The notes beneath the pieces were generated by a model. The model had not been told where the DNA came from and did not search any database. It saw only the letters and a list, made by a program, of their open reading frames with translations. A program made the translations under genes and the position numbers. A stretch of 64,000 bases of DNA from Mactra quadrangularis. Lineage: Eukaryota > Mollusca > Bivalvia > Venerida > Mactridae. Of this stretch, positions 41,801 through 48,719 are shown in pieces (position 1 is the first letter of the stretch; each line of letters begins with the position of its first letter). The DNA lies in assembly GCA_025267735.1 (NCBI GenBank), contig CM046307.1, positions 7,384,258 through 7,448,257 on the forward strand, read 5' to 3'.

Positions 41801-43092
41801 TTAAATTTTATTGAGTAGACACAAAATACATACTCTATTTGTTCAGTATACTTGAAGAGGGAAGTTATTAGAATGTAAACATTGCCACGTGTTTTCAGGT
41901 AAATAAACAGTTTTACCCATGATGCACGACATCTCCGTACAAACAAAGGTCAGTCAGACTGTTTGTGTACAGAAATGAATAATGTTAGGTTTCCTGGACG
42001 CCGTAAAATAATCTAAAAAATTGTGTTGACACGGCATTTAACCCAGAATAGAAATAAACATACAGTCGTTTACCAATGGGAACCCTGAAAATCAAAGGTT
42101 TGACACAAATAAACAGGCTAACTACATTTATTAATCAAAATTGCATAAATGGAAGCTAAACATTTTCAAAATCCTGAAATTCATAATTTCAGCTGTTTTT
42201 ACCTTTCCCAGGTCTCAATATTCCTGAACCTTATCACCAGTTATATGAAAAGGAGAATATAACAACAAATTGTACAGAGAAACATAGTAAATGAACAGCA
42301 ATTGATACTTACCAGAATCTGAGAAATAATCATCAAAATTTTCCATACCATCATCTGTACGACGTACATTTTTACCTGCTAAAACTGCTTTACCTGTACG
42401 TCTGTAATAAAATCAAAATTACATCATAGACAGAGTTCAAATCAGTGACTGACATAAGCCTAATCTTACAATTACTTGAGCTAGATACAGTCAGGGAGGA
42501 GAATTACATTCACTGAAAAATACTGAAAACCCTACACCCCTTGAAAAAACACCAGATTTGAAAACTTCAGACTTAGTCTGCAACATTTTATAAACTCAAA
42601 TATTGCAAAAAATCTAAAATCAGCTGAACAGCTGAAAATTCTCATCCCTGAACAGTCCTCTGGAAACTTGTCATTCATGCAGTCTTGGTCAGTAAAAACA
42701 CAATACAATATTTTGAATTTATTTTCTGAGGTTGAATCCCATGTCCTACATTTGTCTAGCATAGTACAACTGGACCATCAAAGTCCTATATACTTGTCAT
42801 GGGTCTGCCTACTCTGTTTTCTATGGAATTCTATTCAACAGGATGTTCAACTACAATGCCATTTAACCTGGAAAAATCAACATGCAAACATAAACTCACA
42901 TCAATTATCATCCATGGTACTTTTAACATTCTAAATTGATTTCTAAAAGACTAAAATGCCTTAAAAATGACCTCTCAGGGATCATCAATGAGTCACGAAC
43001 AAATAAAAAAATTTAAAGTTATCATTAATATCTCACCTCCCAATTTTCTTGTTTAGAGGATGGACAAACCTCCTTTGGCTAAGGGAGGACAT
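23691..43092 (-). CDS. CENPC: Centromere protein C (CENP-C / Mif2 family)
   Basis: CENP-C is the inner-kinetochore scaffold: it binds CENP-A nucleosomes through the CENP-C motif, dimerises through a C-terminal cupin, and recruits Mis12 through its N-terminus. Nineteen exons with GT-AG introns and matching phases give 4518 nt, 1505 residues if the ATG at 43092 is used (human about 943). Order: two N-terminal FVHPLNKKIGR/RTGK/ENFDDY modules (about 1-49 and 122-171), an acidic repeat-rich exon (about 213-646), a Lys/Ser-rich exon (about 666-1120), the CENP-C motif RRSSRTRLRPVAWYKNER (about 1266-1283), and a cupin (about 1390-1480) with GKLSIKP, IEYGKVLVKIHKT, LESGDIFMVPLGN and YSIQNLR. Exon 1 directly follows a CAG acceptor, so an upstream exon, at least 5'UTR, probably exists. 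Odd features: module duplication, W-Y order in the motif and a C-terminal tail after the cupin. Confidence 0.92.
24050..24160 (-). repeat. tRNA-derived SINE remnant, family 2
   Basis: On the minus strand TAGCTCATTTGGTAGCA (A-box) and GGGTTCGATTCCC (B-box) are well preserved, but the acceptor stem is absent. It lies in the last CENP-C intron. Confidence 0.6.
24377..24467 (-). CDS. CENPC: CENP-C exon 18 (cupin core)
   Basis: Acceptor ATTTTTAG, donor TTAG|GTAAAA. Encodes LFNIEYGKVLVKIHKTSTLL followed by ESGDIFMVPL, matching the cupin strands of CENP-C (human VNFGDLLCTLHET and STGDSFYVPSGN, recalled). Confidence 0.93.
25415..25590 (-). CDS. CENPC: CENP-C exon 17 (start of cupin)
   Basis: Acceptor TTATAG, donor GTG|GTAAGT. 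Encodes a Lys/Pro-rich stretch, then SHPCISAGKLSIKP and HRVTADYV, corresponding to the first cupin strands (human FFSTGKLILGP). Confidence 0.92.
26575..26724 (-). CDS. CENPC: CENP-C exon 16
   Basis: Encodes KKASAISNSDKSKRKLSIHF followed by an acidic segment with EIIVYNPFSQ. Basic then acidic linker between motif and cupin. Phases match both neighbours. Confidence 0.85.
26725..28670 (-). other. CENP-C intron 15
   Basis: About 1.9 kb. Apart from the CTTCGAAG element at 28252-28552 no feature was recognised; small reading frames here lack coding character. Confidence 0.7.
28252..28552 (-). mobile_element. CTTCGAAG short repeat element, copy 3
   Basis: At 301 bp this is the longest copy, because its CCGT/CGTG tract is expanded. 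Minus-strand orientation, sense to CENP-C. Confidence 0.9.
28671..28763 (-). CDS. CENPC: CENP-C exon 15
   Basis: Encodes PAIIGVKPSKEMIYKMAEEK followed by KRKRRQLSYQ, a basic stretch just after the CENP-C motif. Donor CAAA|GTAAGT. Confidence 0.87.
29048..29158 (-). CDS. CENPC: CENP-C exon 14 (CENP-C motif)
   Basis: Carries the nucleosome-binding CENP-C motif RRSSRTRLRPVAWYKNER. The double Arg contacts the H2A/H2B acidic patch in known structures and the aromatic pair contacts the CENP-A C-terminus. Fungal, plant and vertebrate motifs read Tyr-Trp at the aromatic pair; this one reads Trp-Tyr. Confidence 0.94.
29337..29392 (+). repeat. Dispersed GGGCTTTGGGCTAGTGGGTTA repeat, copy 2
   Basis: Matches 22120-22172, including the flanking TCAATTTTCACTTACCC-like sequence. 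Confidence 0.7.
29512..29595 (+). repeat. tRNA-like SINE remnant
   Basis: TTAGTTCAGTGTGGTAAGTATG resembles an A-box and GGTTTGAATCC a B-box. A five-pair anticodon-like stem (CTTGA/TCAAG) is present, but the acceptor arms do not pair, so a functional tRNA is excluded. Confidence 0.5.
29612..29884 (-). mobile_element. CTTCGAAG short repeat element, copy 4
   Basis: A 273-bp copy in CENP-C intron 13, sense to CENP-C, directly beside a tRNA-like remnant. Confidence 0.9.
29970..30208. mobile_element. Partial copy of the ACCCTGGGGTCCAAAAG MITE
   Basis: The right edge reads GAAACTTTTGGACCCCAGGGT, the inverted terminus seen at 19506-19750, and the interior is similar. The left edge is missing or diverged. 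Confidence 0.6.
30290..30425 (-). repeat. tRNA-derived SINE remnant, family 1 copy 2
   Basis: Minus strand GGTCCAGTGGTAGAATGCTT (A-box-like) and GAGGTCCAGAGTTTGTATCC (degenerate B-box). Colinear with 21010-21190. Confidence 0.6.
30443..30556 (-). CDS. CENPC: CENP-C exon 13
   Basis: Encodes DSPLPSPSSTPVHIHEITKS followed by DTPHPGTVSDEMIVDKL. Ser/Pro-rich linker; phases agree with exons 12 and 14. Confidence 0.84.
31387..31590 (-). CDS. CENPC: CENP-C exon 12
   Basis: Encodes about 68 residues including PCITRPGTSRKKKGRRVTLC and HQFVKYTSFSDNAERFPHSY. Unlike the flanking exons it is not low-complexity. Function unknown. Confidence 0.85.
32232..32318 (-). CDS. CENPC: CENP-C exon 11
   Basis: Encodes PGGHFGSGISFRVSRRSEIV and DDISSGYA. 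Acceptor ATTACAG, donor GCAG|GTATG. Confidence 0.84.
32456..32515 (-). repeat. Dispersed GGGCTTTGGGCTAGTGGGTTA repeat, copy 3 (inverted)
   Basis: Reads TTAACCCACTAGCCCAAAGCC on the + strand, the reverse complement of the cores at 22.1 and 29.3 kb. Confidence 0.68.
32921..34284 (-). CDS. CENPC: CENP-C exon 10 (giant Lys/Ser-rich exon)
   Basis: Single 1364-bp exon encoding about 455 residues rich in Lys, Ser, Asp and Glu, predicted disordered. Near its 3' end about four units of roughly 19-20 residues (SSSDEDKSSKSTNKSKTAK and variants) form a coding minisatellite at about 33085-33310. Many basic clusters (KKK, RKR) suggest nuclear localisation or DNA contacts; Ser-rich DED contexts suit acidophilic kinases. 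The opposite strand also has an open frame, a shadow of this composition. Confidence 0.9.
34834..34890 (-). CDS. CENPC: CENP-C exon 9
   Basis: A small exon encoding LSYSALEKSEESIIKTRE between the two giant exons. Acceptor CATTACAG, donor AAAG|GTAGG. Confidence 0.83.
35332..36634 (-). CDS. CENPC: CENP-C exon 8 (giant acidic repeat exon)
   Basis: 1303-bp exon encoding about 434 residues. Its first third is an imperfect repeat around DSQETGTEDEVDSQEV (about seven units, 36240-36600), strongly acidic. Its last third has a 9-residue repeat, NKNSKNETQ, about six times, encoded by a 27-bp minisatellite (about 35625-35800). Predicted disordered. It contrasts in charge with exon 10. Confidence 0.9.
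36962..37218 (-). mobile_element. CTTCGAAG short repeat element, copy 5
   Basis: The shortest copy at 257 bp, in CENP-C intron 7 about 330 bp upstream of exon 8 in transcript order; sense to CENP-C. Confidence 0.9.
37722..37782 (-). CDS. CENPC: CENP-C exon 7
   Basis: Encodes EYTVSSLAASSHQTNEENTK. Acceptor TATTTAG, donor AAAAG|GTGAAC; phases fit exons 6 and 8. Confidence 0.8.
38353..38417 (-). CDS. CENPC: CENP-C exon 6
   Basis: Encodes DVSSISSRHSVSMRDTRRSS, Ser/Arg-rich with possible Aurora-type RRSS sites. Acceptor AATTTCAG, donor TCT|GTAAGTG. Confidence 0.82.
38997..39143. mobile_element. 147-bp MITE in CENP-C intron 5
   Basis: Ends TTTGTTTATTTCAGGGTAAG and GATCTTACACCAAAATAAAC are imperfect inverted repeats, and the interior also pairs (TTTCACTTGTGA, CTAAGGAT). 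It ends about 20 bp from the donor of exon 5. Confidence 0.72.
39163..39251 (-). CDS. CENPC: CENP-C exon 5 (second module, part 2)
   Basis: 89 bp encoding RTGKDVISHKHI, then EDGFENFDDYLSES. Same length and phase as exon 2, with the same RTGK and ENFDDY landmarks. Confidence 0.9.
39776..39831 (-). CDS. CENPC: CENP-C exon 4 (second module, part 1)
   Basis: 56 bp encoding VSSFSGRKFVHPLNKKIGR. Same length and phase as exon 1; FVHPLNKKIGR is identical to exon 1 despite silent codon differences. Confidence 0.9.
40566..40786 (-). CDS. CENPC: CENP-C exon 3 (spacer between modules)
   Basis: 221 bp encoding about 74 residues, starting MDITREKFRLDGI, rich in Ser and Asn. Acceptor TTATAG, donor AAT|GTAAG. 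It joins the two repeated modules. Confidence 0.85.
41211..41450 (+). repeat. tRNA-derived SINE, family 3 copy 1
   Basis: Head GTAGTGCAGTTGGTAGCG (A-box) with a degenerate B-box, then a body (GGAGGTTATACCATTCCATG) shared in reverse with 44440-44740. In CENP-C intron 2. Confidence 0.75.
42313..42401 (-). CDS. CENPC: CENP-C exon 2 (first module, part 2)
   Basis: 89 bp encoding RTGKAVLAGKNVRRTDDG then MENFDDYFSDS. The RTGK...MENFDDYF pattern recalls the yeast Mif2 N-terminus (RKTG...MENIDDFF, from memory). Confidence 0.92.
43037..43092 (-). CDS. CENPC: CENP-C exon 1 (first module, part 1; putative start)
   Basis: 56 bp, beginning with ATG immediately after a CAG acceptor (TATTTCAG). Encodes MSSLSQRRFVHPLNKKIGR. 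The same position in exon 4 is Val, so this Met could be internal; an in-frame upstream exon cannot be excluded. Confidence 0.85.
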
Positions 43093-43318
43093 CTGAAATA
43101 TAAAACAAAGTTCTTAATATTTAAAGTACACATTTATGTAATATGTCTCCAATCTTGTAGGACTTGGTCTGGTCCTGTAATATTTTTATCTTCACAAAAC
43201 ATACAGTCCAGTAATGAACAGTTGAGTTTCCTAATGACTGGGTTTATTTTAAATCAAGGTACTGAAGCACTAAATTTGTTAAGGTTTGCAAAATTATTAG
43301 TTTGCACCAAATAAATGT

Positions 43319-44150
43319 TTGAAGCACATGTCAGACTTATCATTTATTGTTGGCTCATCTGAGGATAAGCCATCCATGGGTGCTTTTTTTGACTCGCAGA
43401 TGAACATAGAACAACTGTTTGTAGATTGTGCAATTTCTCAGCTACGCCAGATAGGTCGTATAAGACCATATTTGAATACTGCAGCACCAAAAGAACTAGT
43501 TAATTCCCTGTTACATCTAGACTTGACTACTGTAATTCTTTACTTTATAGGCTTCCTAAAAATATGTTAAATAAACTCCAAACTGTTCAAAATACATCAG
43601 CTCGCCTAACTGCAATTACATCAAGGAGTCATATTACCCCAGTTCTTAAAGAATTACATTTGATAACTGGTCAATATAGAATAGATTTTAAAATATTGAC
43701 TCAGACTTGTGAACTTCAATCCAAACTAAATGGTATTACACTTGTATCCCCAAGCAGTCGTCCTGTTAAGTATGGTGAATGTAGTTTAATGACTGTTGCT
43801 CCAAAATTGTGGAATTCACTTCCTGCTGGAATTAGAGCATCTACCATGCTTGCATCTTTTAAAAAATCTTTAAAAACTCATCTTTTTTTACAAATATTTA
43901 GCCAGTGATAAATGACTGTCGATATGTACAAGTATTTTATGCTATTTTTGTAGTGCATTTAATTTATACTCTTCAGATCACTTGATTAGTTATTTTATGT
44001 CGTTTTATATATTGTTTGTCATTTTATCAGTATTTTTCATGTTTTATAGTATTTTTTGTTTTTGTTTTATGTAAAGCACTTTTGAGCATACTCATGTATG
44101 AAAAAATTGTTATATAAATGTGGTAAATAATAATAATAATTATTTGGATA
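43319..44150 (+). mobile_element. Truncated, frameshifted non-LTR retrotransposon (CR1/L2-like) 3' end
   Basis: Two reading frames (43319-43570 and 43564-43908) match the C-terminal end of CR1/L2-type reverse transcriptases: QLRQIGRIRPYL, then KLQTVQNTSARL, HITPVLKELH and APKLWNSLP. A frameshift near 43530 separates them. The tail has the family-like AAGCACTTTTGAGCAT and TTATATAAATGTGG followed by an (ATA)n run near 44130. The 5' part, including the catalytic domain, is absent; it is a dead fragment. Confidence 0.85.
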
Positions 44151-44439
44151 TTTAGTTTTTCCTAATTAAGAAAAAAATTATAGAGAAATTCTCTCTATTT
44201 TTCGATTTCAAGAATAAACACCATTTGGTTTCAACAAATTGAATTTGTGAAGATTATCTGATAGTAAAAGTATTTGTCACATAATCAGCTAAAGTCGTGT
44301 TTCAGACTTGGCACGGCTACATGTAAAGTTATATTTAAGAAAAAATCTGAGTTATTCGACTTTTATTGTCGGTCAAGATAAAATGTCAGCGGCTTATGAC
44401 ACAGTCTTAATGTGTTTAATAAGAGATAAGAAAATTTCA

Positions 44440-44740
44440 TTTATTTATTTATTTTGTTGGGTTTAACGCAGTAGCAACACATTGTATAGGTCATATAACG
44501 GCATCCAGCACACCTAATCTAGCTTTCCTGGACTCTTGTCAGTAACCAGTATTCACCTGCCCTTCCATAAAGCTAGAAAACTTCTCCATAAACCTTATTA
44601 ATGGAGGAAAATTGACTTTATTGTCAAATTTTCATGGAATGGTATAACCTCCAAGGGAGGATTCGAACCCGTACCCCCTTCGGGACACTAGATTCGAAAT
44701 CCAGGCGCTCTACCAACTGCGCTACCGACTATGTTAGAAA
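44440..44740 (-). repeat. tRNA-derived SINE, family 3 copy 2 (long)
   Basis: On the minus strand: GTCGGTAGCGCAGTTGGTAG (A-box) and GGGTTCGAATCC (B-box), a roughly 200-bp body, then a tail with GTTGCTACTGCGTTAAACCC and an A/T-rich (AAAT)n end. The same tail occurs at 1981-2018. The anticodon-arm-like part is preserved but the acceptor arm is not. Confidence 0.82.
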
Positions 44741-44812
44741 ATTCTACATTTGTGTGTGTAATAATTGGTGCTTCTGACATTCTAAATGGATTTATTCTGT
44801 TATTTCGGCTAT

Positions 44813-45610
44813 TGCATTCTTGTGACATTTACTGTTCTTGCTTTATACATTATATATACATAAATAATGGAAAATAGAGCAAAATGGCGTTCAAAATTTG
44901 TAAACAACGCAATGCACAATAGCTTTAGAATACATAAAATATCCGGAGTTCGCAAAATTAGATTCTATCCTAGCTAGACTACAATGTAGGTTTTGTGGTG
45001 ATCGTAGGTGACTATATAGTCACTTCCAACAGCCTTGCTGTTGGGTTAACCCTTAGCGACGCAGTCGAGTGTCTCGCCTACCACCCGGGAGAACCAGGTT
45101 CGATTCCCAGTCATGGCATGTATGGTTTTTATTCCCCCAATTTACTTTACTGGCGACGAGGATAATTCGGCATGCAGGTATATGGCCACCGGGGAGCGGA
45201 AATGACTAGAAATTGCAAGTATGTGCAGTTGATGCCAGCTCCAAAAAGTAAAGAGGGGAAGAGTGTGGTGATCATTGGCGACTATATAGTCACTTCCAAC
45301 AGCCTTGCTGTTGGGTTAACCCTTTAGCCACGCGGTTGAGTGTCTCACCTACCACCCGGGAGAACCAAGTTCGATTCCCAGTCATGGCATGTATGGTTTT
45401 TATTCCCCCAATTTACTTTGCATTCTCGTGACATTTACTGTTCTTGCTTTATACATTACATATACATAAATAATGGAAAATAAAGCAAAATTGCATTCAA
45501 AATTTGTAAACAACGCAATGTCTGTGCATGCGCAATAGCTTTAAAATACAGCAAACATCGGGAGTTGGCTAAATTAGATTCTATCCTAGCTAGACTACAA
45601 TGTAGGTGTG
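44813..45610 (+). repeat. Direct repeats of about 180 bp flanking the TRIM-like element
   Basis: 44813-44990 and 45420-45608 match closely (start GCATTC-TGTGACATTTACTG with one varying base, end CTAGCTAGACTACAATGTAGG). The miniature LTR element sits exactly between them. Confidence 0.85.
44994..45421 (+). mobile_element. TRIM-like miniature LTR retroelement
   Basis: Two direct repeats of about 157 bp (44994-45150 and 45264-45421), both starting TGTGGTGATC, flank a 113-bp interior. TGGCGACGAGGAT directly after the first repeat resembles the tRNA-Ser primer-binding site of Mag-type Gypsy elements, and the purine tract AAGAGGGGAAGAG lies directly before the second. No coding capacity. The repeats also hold A-box- and B-box-like sequences (GGTTCGATTCCC), so a tandem tRNA-derived SINE is the alternative. 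Confidence 0.65.
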
Positions 45611-46768
45611 CTTGCTGTCATTAAATAACAATAAATTGTGCTGAAACAGTATTAAACTCATTAAAACTATTACAAATATTGTTGGCTCCAAATGGGCGAT
45701 AACTTTTTTTCATTTGGCGAAAGTGTTGGCGACAACTCCTTATGACCCATCGCCAATCCTGACAGGTGCGGTCAATTTTGACTGACAGGATGAGTTGCCC
45801 CTACCCTTCTTGTCCACCAATTGATGTGTACTGGACCCACTTAGCTGGAGCTAAATTCTAATGCTAGTTTTTTACTTCATCTTTTTTGGAGTTATTTGCA
45901 GGCATTTTTGTAAGTTAATCCTTTTTCCGGTCAAGTCATAAAAGAGTCTGTCAGTGTCAACATTTTGTTTTGCATGAAAAAAAATGAAATCTTAATCAGG
46001 GAATGCAATAAAATCCCTGAAAGTGAACAGTACATCAATAACGAATTTGGATACAAATCGTCCGGTAACTCTTAAAGGTATATAGTTATCTTAAAAATGG
46101 ACATTATATTATGAAAGTAACAACCTTTTAACGCGAAACTTCATCAAAAGATCACTGATAATGCGAATGTTTCCAAACGCTTGAAATTGTTTTTACCGCT
46201 TTTTTGTAATACGTTTTTTGATTGGTCTTGATTCGTTCTTTCGACGAATCATAAGCTTTGTTTCAGATGGTTATGAAACAAGGCAAAACGCCGAAGTTAT
46301 CCGATATCGTTTTGGTTTGCCTAAGACACTGACGTATGTTGTGGCGTTATATACAGAGAAGTAATTAGCTGTAATCTATATAACTATATAATATGTGACG
46401 CCCCACGGAAAAACCATGCCAATGGCGAAAAAATCACAAATTTAGATTTTAACATTTTTTGAAACTATATATTTTCAAACATAAGTTGTGAAAAATTCAG
46501 ATGATTTTGACCAGTGGTTAAAAAGTTATAGGGTTCTTAAGAATGTATGATGCACGAAAATATTTTAGGGCAGGGAATTATCTATGTCTCTGTTTCTAAA
46601 GGGCAACCGGGACGAAATTTCATCAGTTATTATGTATACTACGGATATATTCTACAACAAAAAAAACGAGACATCTTAGATGTGAATTCCCTTTTAATCA
46701 ATATTTACATAATATCTTAAGACATAATGACAAAAAAGTATATTATTCAACTACACGAAGTTCACAAT

Positions 46769-46782
46769 GTTTCCATGGCAAC
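46769..46782 (+). promoter_or_regulatory. Perfect RFX X-box-like motif upstream of IFT74
   Basis: GTTTCCATGGCAAC, identical to the site at 13859-13872. It lies 4.8 kb before the first recognised IFT74 exon and 3.7 kb before CENP-C exon 1. IFT genes are classical RFX targets, but the IFT74 transcription start is not known here. Confidence 0.45.
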
Positions 46783-47194
46783 CATTTATTAGTGGTTTAT
46801 AGCACTATTTATGTGAAATTTGAATTATTAATGTGAAATTCAATGTCACTACTGCATATAACAGGATAGAGTGTATCGGAAAGAATTAAGTACAATGGCA
46901 CACAATCATTTTATCAAAATGATAATGATAGGACATAAATTGTTAGTGTTTTAAAGAAACCACTATGTATGTATGGAAGACAAGTCAGAATAGAGAGGAC
47001 AGATTGTTGCTGTTTTTGTCATGCTCATAGTTTTATTATCATTTTTTATCAACGAAAAAGTCAATGCTTGCCCGTTTAAAATTATAATGTAAATCCGATT
47101 TTTTGCTAAATCCAGTGTTAAATTAATAACACTTCAGTCCATCTAATACCGCTCCACTTAAGCATACTAGTAGTCGGAACGACTGGGGTGGTTC

Positions 47195-47256
47195 CATTCT
47201 CGTTCCCAGAGGCTATCAAGATTCCTGATACTTGATAACCTCTGGGTACAAGAAAG
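47195..47256. mobile_element. Palindromic micro-MITE, copy 1 (9-bp target duplication)
   Basis: 62 bp from CATTCTCGTTCC to GGTACAAGAAAG, largely self-complementary. GGGTGGTTC occurs directly on both sides (47186-47194, 47257-47265). Nine-bp duplications are typical of Mutator-like elements. Confidence 0.8.
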
Positions 47257-47972
47257 GGGTGGTTCGGGAGGGGTATCCCTCCCGACGAAAAAAATGTAGT
47301 CAACAAAGCAAATTTGAGCACTTTTGGGCACACCTAAGGAAAACATTTAGCGCTTTAACAGAAGCATCATATCTTTCCTGTGCCCGTTTTTGTTATTTTA
47401 GATTTAACTTGTTGGCTTGATTTACAAAAAATCACCAATTTTATCTTATAAAATGCCAAAACATAATTAAAAATACACGTGGTAACTAGTATAAAACCAC
47501 AAAATGCAATTAGAAAATTTGCCGATTTTACATCCAAAAATCGCCGGGATACATTTTTGTAAATAATTAAAGAGGTTTAGTTTATTGTGTTGAAAATCAT
47601 CGTTATTGTGAGTTTTGTTTTCGGACGTTTTCAGCTGATTTACAACAGGGATGCTTAATAATATATATAATAATCCCTGTTTACAAGAATGGTTGCTGGG
47701 AAGATAAAAAAACGTGGAAATCCGCCGATCCGCTGAAAAGTCACATTTTTGGATTCCTTAGGAAAATCATAAGGAATACAAATATTTAAAACTCAAATTG
47801 ATATAAAATAAAAGCAACGATTTAAAAATTAACTAAACACGTACCTATGAATTTATCATTTGTTAAAAAAAATGTTTATCCACTTATGAATTTTAGTAAT
47901 TTTTAGTTTTTCCTTTTCTTAAAAAACTTGTTGAAGGGTAGGTCATTCTTGAATAGTTATTTGAAATTTGAA

Positions 47973-48174
47973 ATACTTTGAAACTGTGCCATAATATTGC
48001 CATTCTCGTTCCAAGAGTCTAGAAGGATTATCAATACTAGCTAGTATTGAGAACTCTACTAGACTCTGGGAACGAGAATGTAATATTGCTGACTTAATTG
48101 TTTCCCCCAAAACTGATGTGTCCAAAATTAAAAGTACAATACTATGCCACTTTTAATAAATTGATTTATTGTCA
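47973..48174 (+). repeat. Paralogue of 22587-22700 interrupted by a micro-MITE
   Basis: Flanks of the MITE match the 22.6-kb segment on both sides (AATACTTTGAAACTGTGCCA and CCACTTTTAATAAATTGATT). Confidence 0.85.
48001..48080. mobile_element. Palindromic micro-MITE, copy 2 (9-bp target duplication)
   Basis: 80 bp from CATTCTCGTTCC to GGAACGAGAATG, nearly a perfect hairpin. TAATATTGC occurs directly on both sides (47992-48000, 48081-48089). The paralogous site at 22610-22620 lacks the insertion. Confidence 0.88.
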
Positions 48175-48719
48175 TTTCGGTTGTTATAAATACGTGTATA
48201 ACCGTATACACGCATACATGTACGGAAACTCACGTAATGTAAGTGAAGTGTGTTATTATTATAAATAGGCAGTTCAAGCTCAGGTTACTATATACATGTA
48301 CGTATATTATATACAGATGCCACGGATCCTCGTTAAACTGGAATTCATTCATTCATACCACTCTCGTACCAAGATCAAGATTATCAAAATTCCCAATCTA
48401 ACGATCAAACTGAAACGAACCGGCATTGTCGTTTTGTTCAGCGACTTTGTTGAGAGCATTTTCTCTTTGTATGCAAAATCGCCTTTGAACAATTTCTTTG
48501 TTGAATAGTTTTAACAAATTATCTCCCTTTATCAAAATTGAATGTTTTTGTGAAATTTCTTCTTTCTCTGTCAGTTTAGAATTGTGATACGTTTTGATTA
48601 TCTAAAACTGTGTAGTATTAAGCCTTTTAAACTGTTTGTTGAGAACTTTAAGGGAAATCAATACCTTTGTTTTATCAATTTAAAACTACGTATAATATTG
48701 AGTAAGGTCAGCTATGGAT

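Noticed and set aside
42668..43314. Frames of 84-88 codons on the + strand
   Set aside because: They overlap CENP-C exon 1 on the opposite strand and its adjacent introns; low coding character.
44640..44740. Possible functional tRNA gene (minus strand)
   Set aside because: A- and B-boxes are good, but the acceptor stem does not pair and a SINE body and tail follow; it is a SINE head.
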